Shown: in pieces, positions 32,074-44,165 of the stretch
Numbering within the stretch: position 1 is the stretch's first letter
Layout: each line of letters starts with the position of its first letter
Assembly (NCBI GenBank): GCA_021234155.1
Contig: JAJEKV010000059.1
Location: 1,095,844-1,159,843 of the forward strand
DNA: 64,000 nucleotides
Source: Isoetes taiwanensis
Taxonomy: Eukaryota > Streptophyta > Lycopodiopsida > Isoetales > Isoetaceae
Direction: 5' to 3'
Position numbers and translations under genes: made by a program
The notes under the pieces: model-generated
What the model saw: only the letters and a program-made list of their open reading frames with translations
What the model was told of the DNA's origin: nothing
Database searches by the model: none

Positions 32074-35000
32074 AGATCACAACTTAAGATACATCTGCAA
32101 TTTAATTCTGTGATTAATTTTTGAAATCTCATACTACTTAAGGCCTTTGTTAGTACATCTGCAAGCTGTTTTTCAGACCTGACATATTCCACCTGTATTA
32201 TTAACTTTCTTACCATATCTCTGATAAAATGCAGTTCCATCTCAATGTGTTTTGTTCTTTCATGTAATATAGGATTCTTAGTCATAGCTATACAACTTTG
32301 GTTATCACAAAATAACTTTGTACCTGCATTTTGAGCCAGACCAAGTTCTTCAAGAAATCTTCTACACCACACTATTTCTTTTGCTGCAAGGGTTGTTGCC
32401 GCATACTGAATTGAAGATTGAAGCAATTGAAGATTGCTTTTTGCTTCTCCAACTAACTGGCCCTCCTCCAAGCATTAATAGATACCCCGAGGTTCATTTT
32501 CGCTCATCTTGATCCCCACACCAGTCTGCATCACAATATCCTTTTAAGTTTAGATCATTTGAGTAAAAAATTATTCTATTTGCTTTAGTTCCTTTCAAAT
32601 ATCTCAATGCCCTTTTTGCTGCCAACCAATGTCCCTTTCCAGGATCATTGTTATATCTGTTCAGAACATTTACAATGTAAGCAATATCTGGTCTTGTATT
32701 ATTTGCTATGTATAGTAGGCTTCCAACCAGAGGTCTATAGGGTATTTCTGTCATTTCCTTCCTTTCCTTTTCTGTTTGTGGAGATAACCTTTTAGATATC
32801 TTCATTCCTGGCACAACTGGTGTATTGGTGGAGTTGCAATCAGTCATGTTAAATCTGTCAATTATTGTGTTGATGTACTTCTCTTGTGAAAGAGTGCTGT
32901 CACGTGCAACCTCAATACCTAGAAAGTGTCTTAGTTCCCCTAAATCTGACATTTGAAACTTTTCTCTCAATATGTTTTTGCACTTGTCTAATATTATTGC
33001 ATTGCTTGCTGCCATAACACAATCATCTACATATAAGCCAACTATGCAATACTCCTGCTCATCCCAAAAAATATAAACATTTCCATCATGTTTGAGTGCC
33101 TCAAATCCTTGTTCTTTCAAATAGTTGTCAATGCATTTGTTCCATTGTCTAGGTGACTGCTTAAGGCCATAAATAGCCTTTTTTGGTTTCCACACTTTGT
33201 TTTCACCTTCTTCATAGCCTGGAGCTTGCTTCATAAATATTTCCTCTTCTAAATCAGCATTTAGAAAGGTCGTGCTCACATCCATATGATGTAGCTCCAA
33301 ATCATAAGCATTTGCCATAGCAATAAGCATTCTAATGCTTGTCAATTTAACTACTGGGGAATAGGTTTCTTCATAATCCACACCTCGTTTTTGAGAATAT
33401 CCCTGAGCTACAAGTCTTGCCTTGTATTTTGTACTTCCATCTGCATTTAATTTTAACTTGTATACCCATTTATTTCCAACAATGTTTTTATTTTTAGGCA
33501 TTTCTACCACTTCATAGGTTGAGGTCCTGTCAAAAGCATTCATTTCTTCTTCCATTGCCCTTTTCCACATGTTTCTATATAGACTGTTTACAGCATCTTC
33601 AAATGTCTCAGGAACTCCATCTTCTAGTACCGTTAATGCCTCACTTATTGTTTCTTTGTGCAACCTGCTACTTTTACCATCATTCTCTCTTCCATAATTC
33701 TCAATGTTTATGTTCAAATCTTCTTTTAGCCTTTCTGCTTCTGTTTTCCTTTTCTTGCTTCTTTCATTTGGAATCCCAACAGAAATTTCCTGATCATTTT
33801 CAGTCCCTTGTGTTTCTATAGTTTCCTCCTTTTCCTCATCTTCTTCATTGTCACTATCAGTATTTCCATAAGTTGATACACTTGCTGCTCCATTGACACT
33901 TCTTCCTTCTTTTCTTCATCTTTTGCCAGGGATTTTCCCATCTCTGTTTGCACAGGCTCTTTGTTTATTACCCTTGGTCTATACAACTCCTTTTCAACAA
34001 AATTAACATCCCTGCTCACTAAGATGTTTCTGCTTGCAGGGTCGTATACTCTATATCCTTTAGAGTGTTCGTCATATCCTACCAAATAGGTTATCATTGA
34101 CCTATCATCAAGTTTTAATCTTTTCTCTTCAGGTATATGAGTATAAGTTAAACATCCAAATACTCTAAACTTTTCATAATTAGGAGTCTTTCCTGACCAT
34201 AATTCTTCAGGGCTTTTTCTAGCCAATACCTTTGATGGTAATGCATTCTGAACTACTACATCAGTCTTAACTGCTTCTTTCCAAAGATAATTAGGAAGCC
34301 CAGAGTGTTTGAGCATTGCTCTAACAGCATTCAAGATGCTCTTGTTTTTCCTCTCAGCTATGCCATTTTGCTGAGGAGTATAGCTGCAAGTATACTGCCT
34401 TTTTATTCCTTTGTTTATGCATTATGTTCTAAATTTTCTTGACATATATTCCCCTCCTCTGTCTGACCTGACACATTTAATTTTCTTCCATGTAGAGCAT
34501 TCTACTTCTGCTGCAAATAGCTTAAATGCCTTGCTTCTCAAGCAATAGACCTTTGTCTTCCTACTATAATCATCAATGAAGGTTATAAAGTATTTCTTAC
34601 CTGAAATTCCAGTTATGTTGAGTGGTCCACAGAGGTCAGTATGCACGAGTTCCAGTATCTCCTTTTCTTTCTCTTTTGACCTTGAAAATGGTAATCTGCA
34701 TTGTTTTCCCAACATGCACCCTTTGCATACATGATCAGTCAACTTTCTGTTTGAGCTTTGTATCAAACCATTGTTTATAAGATAAGTGTCCAAGCCTCTC
34801 ATGCCAGCACAATATATCTGGAATTGTAATCATGTTAATGCTGGTTAAACAATGAGGATTTATACCAAACAAGTTACCAACACGTTTTCCCAGAAATTTC
34901 AATTTATTTCCTTCATAAACTTTACATTCCAGTTGTTCAAAAACAACTTTGAAGCCCATGTCAACTAGTTGACAAACTGAAATCAAATTCCTCACTAAGG

Positions 35001-36236
35001 TTGGAACACATAATACATTTTGCAAATTCACTGCCTTTCCATCTAGATCAAACAACTCTAATATTCCTACTTCTTCAATCTTTTGCAAACTTCCATTTCC
35101 AACTTGAACATGTCCTCCTTTATAACCTTGGCATTCTTTTAACAACTTTGATGAGCATGCTATGTTTTTCTCAGCTCCACTATCTAAAATTAGGAGATCA
35201 TCATCATTAATATCAGAGTAAGCAGTAAAAACTTTAGAATTTCTTACCTCATCATCTTTTTCTGAATTTCCTTCTTCCAGTTTGACCTCCTCGGCCACAT
35301 TAGCTTCAAAAGCACCTTTTCCTCTTCCCCTACCTCTCCCTCTTGCATTGAAGTTTCTACCTCCTCTTCCCCTGCATCTAGTATTTTCTTTTGGAGTAGA
35401 ACAGGTTGAAGCATAATGGCCCCTTCCTCCACAACTTATTTCTTTAGTCAAGTTTGGACAGTTTACCTTGATGTGACCATGCTGGTTACAGTGAAAACAG
35501 GGCCCAATCTTGCCTTTATTATCTCCTTTATTTTTCCTTTTCGTAAACAGAATTTGGCTTGTTTCATCCTCATCCCCAACCTTGCTTTTTTCTATTTCTG
35601 TCTTCAACATCCTTTCAGCTTCCTCTCTAGTTCTAGCTATTGTCCTTATGAATATAGATATGTTCCCTAGGCTTGTTACACTTCTGGAAATAGCTAAGAC
35701 CTGCTGCTGCTGTGAATAAGTTACCCCTGCTCCTTCAAGATCTGCTATTATGTTATCAAAAGTCTGCAAAAATTCATTCACATTGCTCTTGTCAACTAAT
35801 TTCAGTCTTCTTAGTTCATTCTCTAAGACATCAATCTGTGAGGACGTCTTCTCTTCATATGTCATCATCATATATTTCCACATTTCCTTGGGATGTTTCC
35901 CTCTCAGCTTCAAAACAATTCCTGAACTACTTTGCTCATTATTATTCCTTGAGCTTCCCTTACTTTTGCTTGATTCTCACTGTTTCCTCCTGCTCCAGAG
36001 GTTACACTAGCCTCTTTATCTTCCCCTGCAACTGAACTCTCTCCTTCTGTTGAGGAACTCCATTCCTCTCCTGCAATTCCTTTTGTCACTGCACCAGTAG
36101 GCTCAATAATTTCCCACAAGTCTTCTACTTGCACCACATGTTTAACCTTTTCTTTCCACACATGGAACCCTGAATCTCCTTTGAATACTTCAGTAGCATT
36201 CAACAATCCTGCATCAAAGCGGCTAGACATTTTTCT
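32074..36236 (-). pseudogene. Copia gag-pol polyprotein, multiply frame-broken
   Basis: Order on the minus strand: gag from about 36230 (MSSRFDAGLLNATEVFKGDS), zinc knuckle CFHCNQHGHIKVNC, protease LILDSGA, pre-integrase CWHERLGHL. Integrase follows with HTDLCGP, VRSDRGGEY and the glutamate in NGIAERKN. Reverse transcriptase has YKARLVAQGYSQKRGVDYEE and GLYVDDCV, and RNase H has KLFCDNQSCIAMTKNP and ADVLTKAL. This is the Copia order. Breaks: frame changes near 35915, 34780, 33820 and 32440, and stops near 34420 and 32497. All catalytic motifs are readable, but no full polyprotein is encoded. Spread would need proteins from a relative. Confidence 0.9.
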
Positions 36237-36250
36237 AGCTCTAATACCAA

Positions 36251-37095
36251 TGTAAGAACTTGTCAAATTAATATCCTTTCAACCACAATTTGTTAGTAAT
36301 AATGTCTAGACCATAGGCATAATTTGCATTATTCTTCAGCATCAAATGTAAACACACTTATATATAATGTATTTTCAATCTTCAAGCAATAATTTTAATG
36401 CTCACAACATTCAACTAATGAAGTGCCAATTTTTGCAAGCCATATTATTCACTTCAATTAATCAGCAATGAAATTTATCTGAACTATCTCACCATTGAAG
36501 ATAAAATCAATGGAGACATTCAAATAAATCAATAATGTTTCATTTACCTTTCTATCGAGGTTAACTGTAGACACCACGAACCACTGTAGCAGATGCCAAA
36601 ATCACTGCAGATTAAAACTTCAATATAAATCGATTCTACTTGTTCTGTATTTATAGGGCAGTTCCGACGGTGCTGGAGCCGCCCAAACCTTCCGGAACCG
36701 CCTGCTTCTTAGCTCTTATTGGATCCATATCCGTAGGAGTTTCCCATTTCAACAATATCCCACATTCAAAATATCCCATATTGACTCCAATGTTATTCGA
36801 GCTTTTCAGATAATATCTTTGGATATTCATCAACCATTGAACTAAAAATATCATGTTCACAAACTTAGGTTAAACTATGAATATCCCACATTCATAAAGC
36901 TCGTGTAATTCTAAGTGTTCTTCTGGCTTTCACTGTTTAATTCATGTGCACATGTTCACTGTACAGATGCTGTAACCTCAACTCACCATGCTTCTGGTTT
37001 CTCTATCAACTTCCAACTTTAGTTGTTTGAATAACCATGTTAACCTTGAGCACCTCATTTTTGTTTAAGTTGTGAACTGAACAACTTTTCTCACA
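36251..37095 (-). repeat. 5' LTR of the Copia element
   Basis: 845 bp, TG...CA, next to the primer-binding site at its lower-coordinate edge. AAGCC target duplication on the outer side. Confidence 0.93.
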
Positions 37096-37100
37096 AAGCC

Positions 37101-38450
37101 TTCGTACATTTCAGCTCGCAATTTCTTCTGGTTGAGGCGGTAGAAGTTCAAGGTATTGGCCTCTATCCTTGTGTAGGCATCAACTATGAATTGTTGTGTT
37201 AATCTTCCCCCGCTCAACAAAGGGTTGAAAGTAAACTTAAGGCCATCGTTGCCTCCTATATTGTTTCGTGTGCTTAGTCTATATAAATAGTATTGTAGCA
37301 TAGATACATTTTGTCTCGTTCGGCTCGATGAAGCCTCTACTTGGTTTCTCATATTCATTTGCCATCCCTCGTCGCCAGAGGGTATGAACAACTGGTAGGT
37401 AAGAGCGTCAATGTATGGGTCAGTAATGACGATATTCTTTAGGCCGCCGGCTTTTTGATGGATGCATATATCTCTATTAAAAGGTGGTTCCCCATCCGGA
37501 TTTACAAATATTACAATGACCTCATTAACAAATGCATGGTTGTATCTTCTCCAGTCTAGCACTATTCTATCATCATTGAAATACATCCTTACTTCTGCGT
37601 GCTCATTCAATCGACGTGCACTTTCCTCTACCTCGTGCATCATATGTAGAGCTTGTGCAAATGGGTTTATATTCCTTGTTTCTAAGTCAAGCTGCTTTAT
37701 AAGGTCCATATCGCACCTCTGCATTGTGCACATTTTGCGTACGCTCCTCATTCACATATTCCATATCCAGAATGTGTAACTGGGCATATCTCGGCGACGC
37801 ATTATCATCGGGATGAGCAGCCCCAGATCTATGGTAGACTTGACCGTGGATCTTAAAGTAGTATGGCCCTGGCATGTAGAATTCCTATATGTCTGCTCCG
37901 AATGATACAAATGCCAATGCATTATTGTAAATCCTAATGTGGGACTTGAACTATTTGCTCTTTCGGTGATCTCCATTGAGCAGGTGGTATAGCAATGGGG
38001 GCATTGGTGTCAACGGAGGGAGGCTAATTTTGCCATCATGGCAGCACTTTGTATCATCGTGTTTAAATGTTAGTGCATGGCAATATTTGAGGGTTATCTC
38101 GGTATGCATGTTTTTGTTGAGTCTCTACAGCTAGACTCTCATCATGTTATTTATCGGCAACTTTCTCTGTATTGTGCGTCAACGTCGCAACATGCTCCTG
38201 CTCCGTCTCTTTACTTTTTTTTGTGCTCTTCTACTCCTTCGCGCTTCGGCAACTCTATTGAGTCTTGCTCGAAGCTCCTCTAGTGTCTTTGTTTTGAGCA
38301 TACGTTGTCTTCTACTCTGCGATCTTTCTCTGTTGTGTGCGGGTTTGGCTTCCTGTTCCTCTAATGTCTCCTCTCTCCATCTGCGCGACATCATTCTATT
38401 TTGCTATTCTGCAATGAACAATGTGTTCTGCACAAACAATACGCAAAAGT
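37101..38450 (-). pseudogene. Helitron Rep/helicase, N-terminal piece
   Basis: The minus strand carries an arginine-rich leader (38394-38180), then CCHDGKISLPPLTPMPPLLY and GPYYFKIHGQVYHRSGAAHP with YAQLHILD. It continues to RDICIHQKAGGLKNI, DPYIDALTYQLFIPSGDEGW, QQFIVDAYTRIEANTLNFYR and LNQKKLRAEMYEG. These are the N-terminal blocks of plant Helitron replicases. Frame changes occur near 37750-37900. The Copia insertion point is directly after MYEG, and the remainder resumes as LIDYM at 31216. Confidence 0.85.
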
Positions 38451-38829
38451 AGGGTTAAAATAGTTTTATTCTAAGGTGCCTACAATCACACTGATGTATA
38501 GAAACAACGTCACAACAGCTCCCGTAGAACATTCTAGACATTTAAGAACTTCTATAGCATTCAATTACACGTAGCCGTAGTATTTTTTGTGGAAATTGCC
38601 ATTCTGTAACACATTAGTCTAAGGCAGAAAGCCCATGATGATATTGTTGTTATTGTTCCAAAGAGACATTGTTAGCATCACGTGCCCCAAAATGCGCATT
38701 GTGCACAGTCATTAGGCAGAGTCATCACCCATAGTCAACGGACAACGTGTAATTAGTGATGCCCCATGAACATTGGACGTGGGCATCCAATCCCACGTTA
38801 TAGTGTGCTAACTGGGCCGTGAGCTCTAT
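38451..38829. other. Spacer between two Helitron remnants
   Basis: No gene recognised. It would hold the 5' flank of the first Helitron and the 3' part of the next. I could not identify TC or CTRR termini with confidence. Confidence 0.4.
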
Positions 38830-39000
38830 AAGGAACCTATATAAGGGACCTGTGAGAGGGCAATATAAAGTTGACCATCTACAAACATTGGCACTAGCAA
38901 GTAAAGCCCGGTGGTCTTCAAATATTGGCCTTGTGGTTTGTTTATTGTCATCGAGAATGCCAAACGAATTGGGTATTTACCCACGAACACCATTTATTAT
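38830..39000 (-). pseudogene. PIF1-like Helitron helicase C-terminal fragment
   Basis: The minus strand reads FVGKYPIRLAFSMTINKPQG, QYLKTTGLYL and VDGQLYIALSQV. This is the final helicase motif of Helitron/PIF1 enzymes ('P..LAFAMTINKSQGQT....GLYLP..VF.HGQLYVALSRV'). It lies 5' (minus sense) of the other Helitron's N-terminus, so it belongs to a second, upstream copy or a rearranged part of the first. Confidence 0.75.
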
Positions 39001-39264
39001 GTTATCTTCTATTGCTTCATTGCTAGGATAAAGAAAGATATTCTGATTGTTGGACAAAGAAGTGGAGGAGAAATCCCAATGATCCTGATCTTTGGCTAGA
39101 CATTGAAAGTGTATTGTACTCATGAACTTCAAAAACTCTTCTAGGAGTAACAAAACCTTTTAACTTTCTAAACAATGTAGGAATGGATAAGGGCAGGGCC
39201 GAAGCCAAAACCTAGCCCAGGAGCTACCTTCTATCCAGGGAATAAATTACTAATCGCATATTTC

Positions 39265-39545
39265 TTATTAGCCAGAATGACTTTAGCTAAACTTGCTCGA
39301 TATTAATCCCAAAACTTTCTGTGGTTTAGCTAAACTCTACATATTTTCCCTCTCATACTTTTTAGCGTTTAGCTAAACTAACCCAAACATCATCCCAAAA
39401 ATTTCTAGAGTGTGGCCAACAGAAAATATTAAGCCAAATTACTATACTTTTTTCCAATTGTTTCCACTTATTTTAGTCATTTTCTTTGTGAAAATATTCT
39501 AAAATAATGCTAACTAGCAAAGTCTAGGACTTAAATAAATTCATA
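39265..39545. repeat. MITE-like AT-rich repeat, copy 1
   Basis: Contains repeated TTAGCTAAAC words at the left and TTTTAGTCATTTTCTTTGTGAA, AATGCTAACTAGCAAAGTCTA and GGACTTAAATA at the right. A related sequence lies at 43975-44165. No target duplication established. Confidence 0.4.
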
Positions 39546-39572
39546 ATGCTAGAAATTAAACTACTAATCATA

Positions 39573-39600
39573 CTAGTAATAGTGCCCGGCGTTGCCGGGC
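39573..39600 (-). mobile_element. Helitron 3' terminus (hairpin plus CTAG)
   Basis: On the minus strand the sequence is GCCCGGCAACGCCGGGC, a 7-bp-stem hairpin, then 7 bases, then CTAG, followed by T. A short GC hairpin a few bases before CTRR and insertion before T define Helitron 3' ends. The body would extend to higher coordinates. The matching TC end was not located. Confidence 0.65.
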
Positions 39601-40500
39601 TTTAACAACAATATGTGACTCTGGGATGTTGTGCTTTTCGTATCATTTTGCACATAAATATGCGATGTTTGGGATGTTGTTTTTAGTATCATTTTGCACA
39701 GACGCGAAAAAATGTAATCCCCAAATGATATAGATTTGAATCAATTTTTATTGTAATGTGGCGAAAGCCATTTAGATGGCGTGACCGAATTCTGCAGGTC
39801 ATGGTGGAAGCATGAACGAATTCTACAGTTTTGTGGAGCAATTTTCTATTTCCAATAAGAATGATTCAAGAAACTTGTCGGAATGCAGACCCACTTACCT
39901 TGATGTATAGCAATGTAGTTCGTGGACTGTTATTAAAAGGCAAAAATGGTTTTGTTGCAAAGTTATTGGGTGTGTGTAAATTTATGATCAAAGCTTCTGC
40001 GCATTTTCAAAAGCAACCAATATTGGTTGAGTATAAGCAACCAAATGTCTTCCAAGTTTAGATACCTTATATTCAATATCAGAATGTTGGACACCAATGT
40101 CCATTGTACTTTAGAGATGTATTGGAAGGGGTATATCGAGCCTAATATCTACAGCCTCACTGCTAAGATTCAAGGTTTGATTGTTTCATTGTACCTTATA
40201 CTTTTGGATAGGTCTACACAGGAAGTAATCAAAAGCTTAGATATTGAATAATGTGGGTTAGAATATGCCAATGTCAAATTTTGGCATGTCATTGCCTAGG
40301 AAACTTGTCGTTGCCTTCCAAATTTAGAAATTGCATTGTTGAGGCTTGATATTTTTCCTTGGTCGCATCCACGACATCATATTTTCAAGTTAAATGATTG
40401 TTCATACGCAAGGTTCTAGGGAGAAGACTATATTGCCATTTAGAAAGGAAATTCTAAAGAAAAGATATTTGAACTTAGCAAGTTGCGAAAGTAATGAGTG
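39601..40500. other. Probable Helitron body, unidentified open frames
   Basis: A phrase with GGGATGTTGT and GTATCATTTTGCACA is repeated at 39622 and 39671. Short plus-strand frames (39831-40061, 40027-40251) look partly coding (VHCTLEMYWKGYIEPNIYSL), but I recognise no family. Confidence 0.3.
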
Positions 40501-41240
40501 GAATTTTTGAATATTTTCATTCTAGAAATCCGCCTTCCCACAAAGAAAAGGACCAGAAATGGCAGCACATACAAATTTTCATATTGTGTTCCAAGCGTAT
40601 TGGTTATTTGCATAGAACCGCGTATGCTCCTATGCTCTAAGAAATTTAGGTGGAATTTCTAGGTTTTCATTTTGTAGCCCCTTTTCCTTCGAAGAAACGT
40701 GCATGTACATTGCAGATTATGTTCCAGTTGTCTAAGGACTGATCATCAGATAGAATCGGTCATCCGTGATAGAACCGGGTATATTCCTATGCTCTAAGAA
40801 ATTTAGGTGGATGTTCTAAATAGCCACATTTTGAAGTCCCATTCCCTTCAAAAGATGGACTAAAAATGCCTGCACATACGTTCCATATTATGTTGCAGTT
40901 CTATTGATCATCTGCAAAAACGTCTCCACATACTGAAGTCCCATTCCCTTTTCAAAAGAAGGGACTAAAAATGCCCGCATAACGCTCCATAGTTCCATAT
41001 TATGTTGCGTTCTATTGATTCGCAAAAATGCCTCGCGACACTCGGGCCGCGCATATTATGTTTCAATTGTATTTTGTCATCCGCATGAATAATGTTCATG
41101 TGCTCTAAGGGCTGGTCGCCCTCGTGATAGAACCGGTTTTTTGAATATCTTTACCCTTGAAGAAAAAAGGGACAAAAATAAATGCTTACACCTACATTGT
41201 TGTATATTATGTAGTATTAGTTATCCGCGATGAACAATCC
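40501..41240. repeat. Degenerate tandem repeat, about 130-180 bp period
   Basis: The phrases CTATGCTCTAAGAAATTTAG, GGGACTAAAAATGCC, CATATTATGTT and CATTCCCTT recur in the same order several times. Clear copies start near 40630, 40770, 40930 and 41080. Confidence 0.65.
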
Positions 41241-41458
41241 TCATGTGCACCAAGGAATTTAAATAACAAAAAGTACAGGAAAAAATGATGTTCATTGAAT
41301 CTACGCTAACAAAATGGAGAGGATATATTATAAAACCGGCAATAAAGGTTTTGATAATGCAAGGCTTCATGTTGCAAACAAATGGGAGAAAATACAGCTT
41401 TTATATCTTTCCACTTATATCTTTCCAATCAGATCTTAATACATAACACAATTGTCAA

Positions 41459-41808
41459 GGTTAAATTACACTAAGATCTTACCATAAATTCTAATTGTTG
41501 TTTCCGGTCTCAAATAACTAATAGTAAACCCCGAGAAACAAAAATACTAATGCTTTTTCCAACTCGTAAGAATCAAATGATAAATCCCGAGAAAGTTCCT
41601 TTAAACATCCAATTGCCCGAACACATAATAGGACCGTGAAGGTTAAATTACATTGTATCTTACCAAAAATTCTAGTTGTTTCCGGTCTCAAATAACTAAC
41701 AATAAACCCGAGAAGAAATGTAAATAGTAATGCTTTTTCCAACTTGTAAGCATCAAATGGTAAACTCGAGAAAGTTGCTTTTAAACATCCGGTTGCCGTT
41801 CAAGGTTT
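41459..41808. repeat. Two-copy tandem repeat, 182-bp period
   Basis: GGTTAAATTACA at 41459 recurs at 41641. Both copies run through TTTCCGGTCTCAAATAACTA, AATGCTTTTTCCAACT(C/T)GTA and AAACATCC. Confidence 0.85.
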
Positions 41809-43974
41809 AGCAAAGAAAGTATATTGTTTCTTTAACCAATTGATTGAGACAAATGTCTTCTCAGATTCGCTTACCACATGCAGTGAGTGCAACAGACTTC
41901 TAGTGGAGATCCTTCTGTCACTTCTCGAACTCTTACTTAAATGGCTTAGAAAAAGACAATGTTATTTGATACAATGGCAACCCATAATGGTTTTAAAACC
42001 GGCTATTGCCTAATTCATAAACATGTAATGGAATACTTGAGAACGCATACAACATACGACCTGATGAAGCGCAAACTTCTACACACCCACATTGGAATCA
42101 AGAAATACCAGATGACAAATGCATGCTACAGGGAGAGAGCATGAGACCAACTTTGGAACACGCCACATTGTAATTATAAACATGCAGTCCACAGTTAAAT
42201 GGCTCCAGGATGTCTGCCATGTGGCAACCTGATCAAGGATACATCACTTTGTTTAAATAGAGGTGCTCTATTGTAGATTTCAATTAAGAAAACACAACAA
42301 GGTTTATCGACCTTACCTTAGTAGAGATGCATGATACGTGAAACTTGGGAGTGCATCTCAACACCTTATCATCATCGATCATCTTCAACATCTTACTACC
42401 AAAAATTTTTGCTCTGGGCCCACCCTTCCTCGATATGTGGGCTGCTTATCTTGCATAAGTATTAGTCCGGTATGGAAGTAAGCCCTCTAAAATGTTTGGA
42501 AGCATGTTGAACATAAACATAATATATAGACCAAATAAGATATTTGGAGGTTTTCTATGAAAAGTTGTTGCAAGATGTGAGGCTACCATATTATAAGGTC
42601 GACAAAGATAAGGTCAAGTGGGACAACCCAATTAGAATTGGCTTGGCACATCTCAAAGAAAAGATATAAGTTCTTGAGTAATTCGCCAATTGCTATCCAT
42701 TATTTGCGTAGAAGCACAAACACCAACAAAGATGTCACTAGATGTAAGCTTTGTTAGGTTGTTCTAGCAAGAAGACCTACCATTTATTAGCAACAAAAGA
42801 AGATATTCCATTTGGAAAATATTACGGATAATAAATTGACAGCTCGAATAAAATAAACTAAACAATAAGGAGCTTTGCACCACTAAAGAAAAATGGATAA
42901 TCTGCATCCAACATTCATATTTGGCATTCTTGAGCATCATGATAGCTTTCAGATACAAAAGTACATGCAGATCATAGATACAAAGGAACATCTTGAGCAT
43001 CTTAATAGCTTTCAAAATTACACGCAAGTCATAGATACAGATATTTTATTCAATAAAAATTTGCACTGACTATCCAGATGGTCCCTTATATGCAACGGGT
43101 GCCTAATCTGGTAAAAAGAGCCAGAATCGTGAGCAATCATGAATTTCCCATCCATTCAATGTGTCTAAGCTACATGGATATATATATCTCCAACATGTCG
43201 TTTGTGTATGCAAGTAAAGAAATAAAAGAAAAGGTTAACTAATTTTGGACCTTAAATAGAAGAGCGTCGATGCAGACGATGCTGTGTAGATAGATAAGAA
43301 ATATAGAGCCAACAGATGGCGTAAAACATAACGGACGGAGTGGAAGTTGACAACAATATTCAGCTCTGCACAAAGCACAAAAACAATCAGACTATGGAGC
43401 GTAGCAAAAATAATGATGGTTGACGTATTACCATCATGGACAAATACTGAAAAATATTGGCATCTCCACCATACAGCAAACCGATTTAACCCTTCAGAAT
43501 AAACCCTAAATACTTTCAATCCTTAGCTCCAGCCGAAATCTGATTTTTACGGATCAGTAAGGGCATTAATGAAGGGGAACCATGGCTGTGGTCTAGATCC
43601 GACAACTATTGACATTGAGCTACTCTATGATCTATGATAAACAAATTGTAGCTGTAAATCCATCCGTAAGCCAGGCTACACACCAAGATTGCCACCTGTA
43701 ACCATGCAGCATAATCTAATCTGGGATCGAATCTGAAATCACAGGGAAAAATGAAAGGGGGCAAACCGAAATGGGGCAAATCGATTTGCCCGAGACTGGA
43801 AAGGGAAAAATCGAAACCTAAATCATACCTAAAAAGACATTCCTGATTTTTGGAACACCGAATTCTTTTCCGACGTACAGAAACACAAAAACCTTAGGAA
43901 AATCACTTAAAAAAAAATTCCAAAACTTTTTCCTCTAGATCGGAAAAACCAAATTTAAAAGATAGATATTTCAT
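41809..43974. other. Intergenic, no recognised gene
   Basis: 42160-42420 has LTR-like texture: a TTTAAATAGAGGTGC TATA-like segment followed about 100 bp later by CACCTTATCATCATC and CTCTGGGCCC. I could not pair it with a second LTR. Short frames on the minus strand (42764-43027, 43235-43519) match nothing I know. Confidence 0.35.
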
Positions 43975-44165
43975 ATAAACTAGAATGATGTTAGCTAAAC
44001 TCTCTTACTTTCTAGCCTTTGGCTAAAGAGCTTCAGGGTTGGTGCAGTCCCGAAAAAAGTTAAGCTAAAATTATTTCTTTTTTTCCAAGTTTTTCCATTT
44101 ACTTTAGCCAAATTTTTTTGAAAATTTGCTAAAAAATTGCCAAATAGCTAAGTTTAGCCCTTAAA
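43975..44165. repeat. MITE-like AT-rich repeat, copy 2
   Basis: Shares with 39265-39545 the string AGAATGA..TTAGCTAAACT, a C/T-rich TCTTACTTTCTAGC segment, TTTCCATTTACTTTAGCCA and GCTAAGTTTAG.CCTTAAAT. Target duplication not established. Confidence 0.4.

Larger units (their letters stand above)
31222..37095 (-). mobile_element. Ty1/Copia LTR retrotransposon, 5,874 bp, in the Helitron Rep gene
   Basis: Nearly identical LTRs (31222-32061 and 36251-37095) begin TGTAAGAACTTG and end CTTTTCTCACA. The 5-bp target duplication AAGCC is at 31217-31221 and 37096-37100. The element lies on the minus strand. Directly inside the right LTR is TGGTATTAGAGC (about 36238-36249, complement), close to the initiator-Met tRNA primer site TGGTATCAGAGC. 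Beside the left LTR is a polypurine tract, AAAAAGGGGAAT (complement of 32062-32073). Confidence 0.95.
4680..38450 (-). mobile_element. Helitron (autonomous type, decayed), split by CACTA and Copia insertions
   Basis: Pieces of one Rep/helicase gene occur in order on the minus strand at 38450-37101, 31216-30726 and 6473-4680. Between them lie a Copia element with 5-bp TSDs and a CACTA element with 3-bp TSDs. The gene pieces join correctly once each insertion and one TSD copy are ignored. The helicase ends after the PFGKIIVLAGSDFRQQLP region, so the 3' third and the 3' terminal hairpin are missing. I could not place the 5'-TC terminus. Confidence 0.8.
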
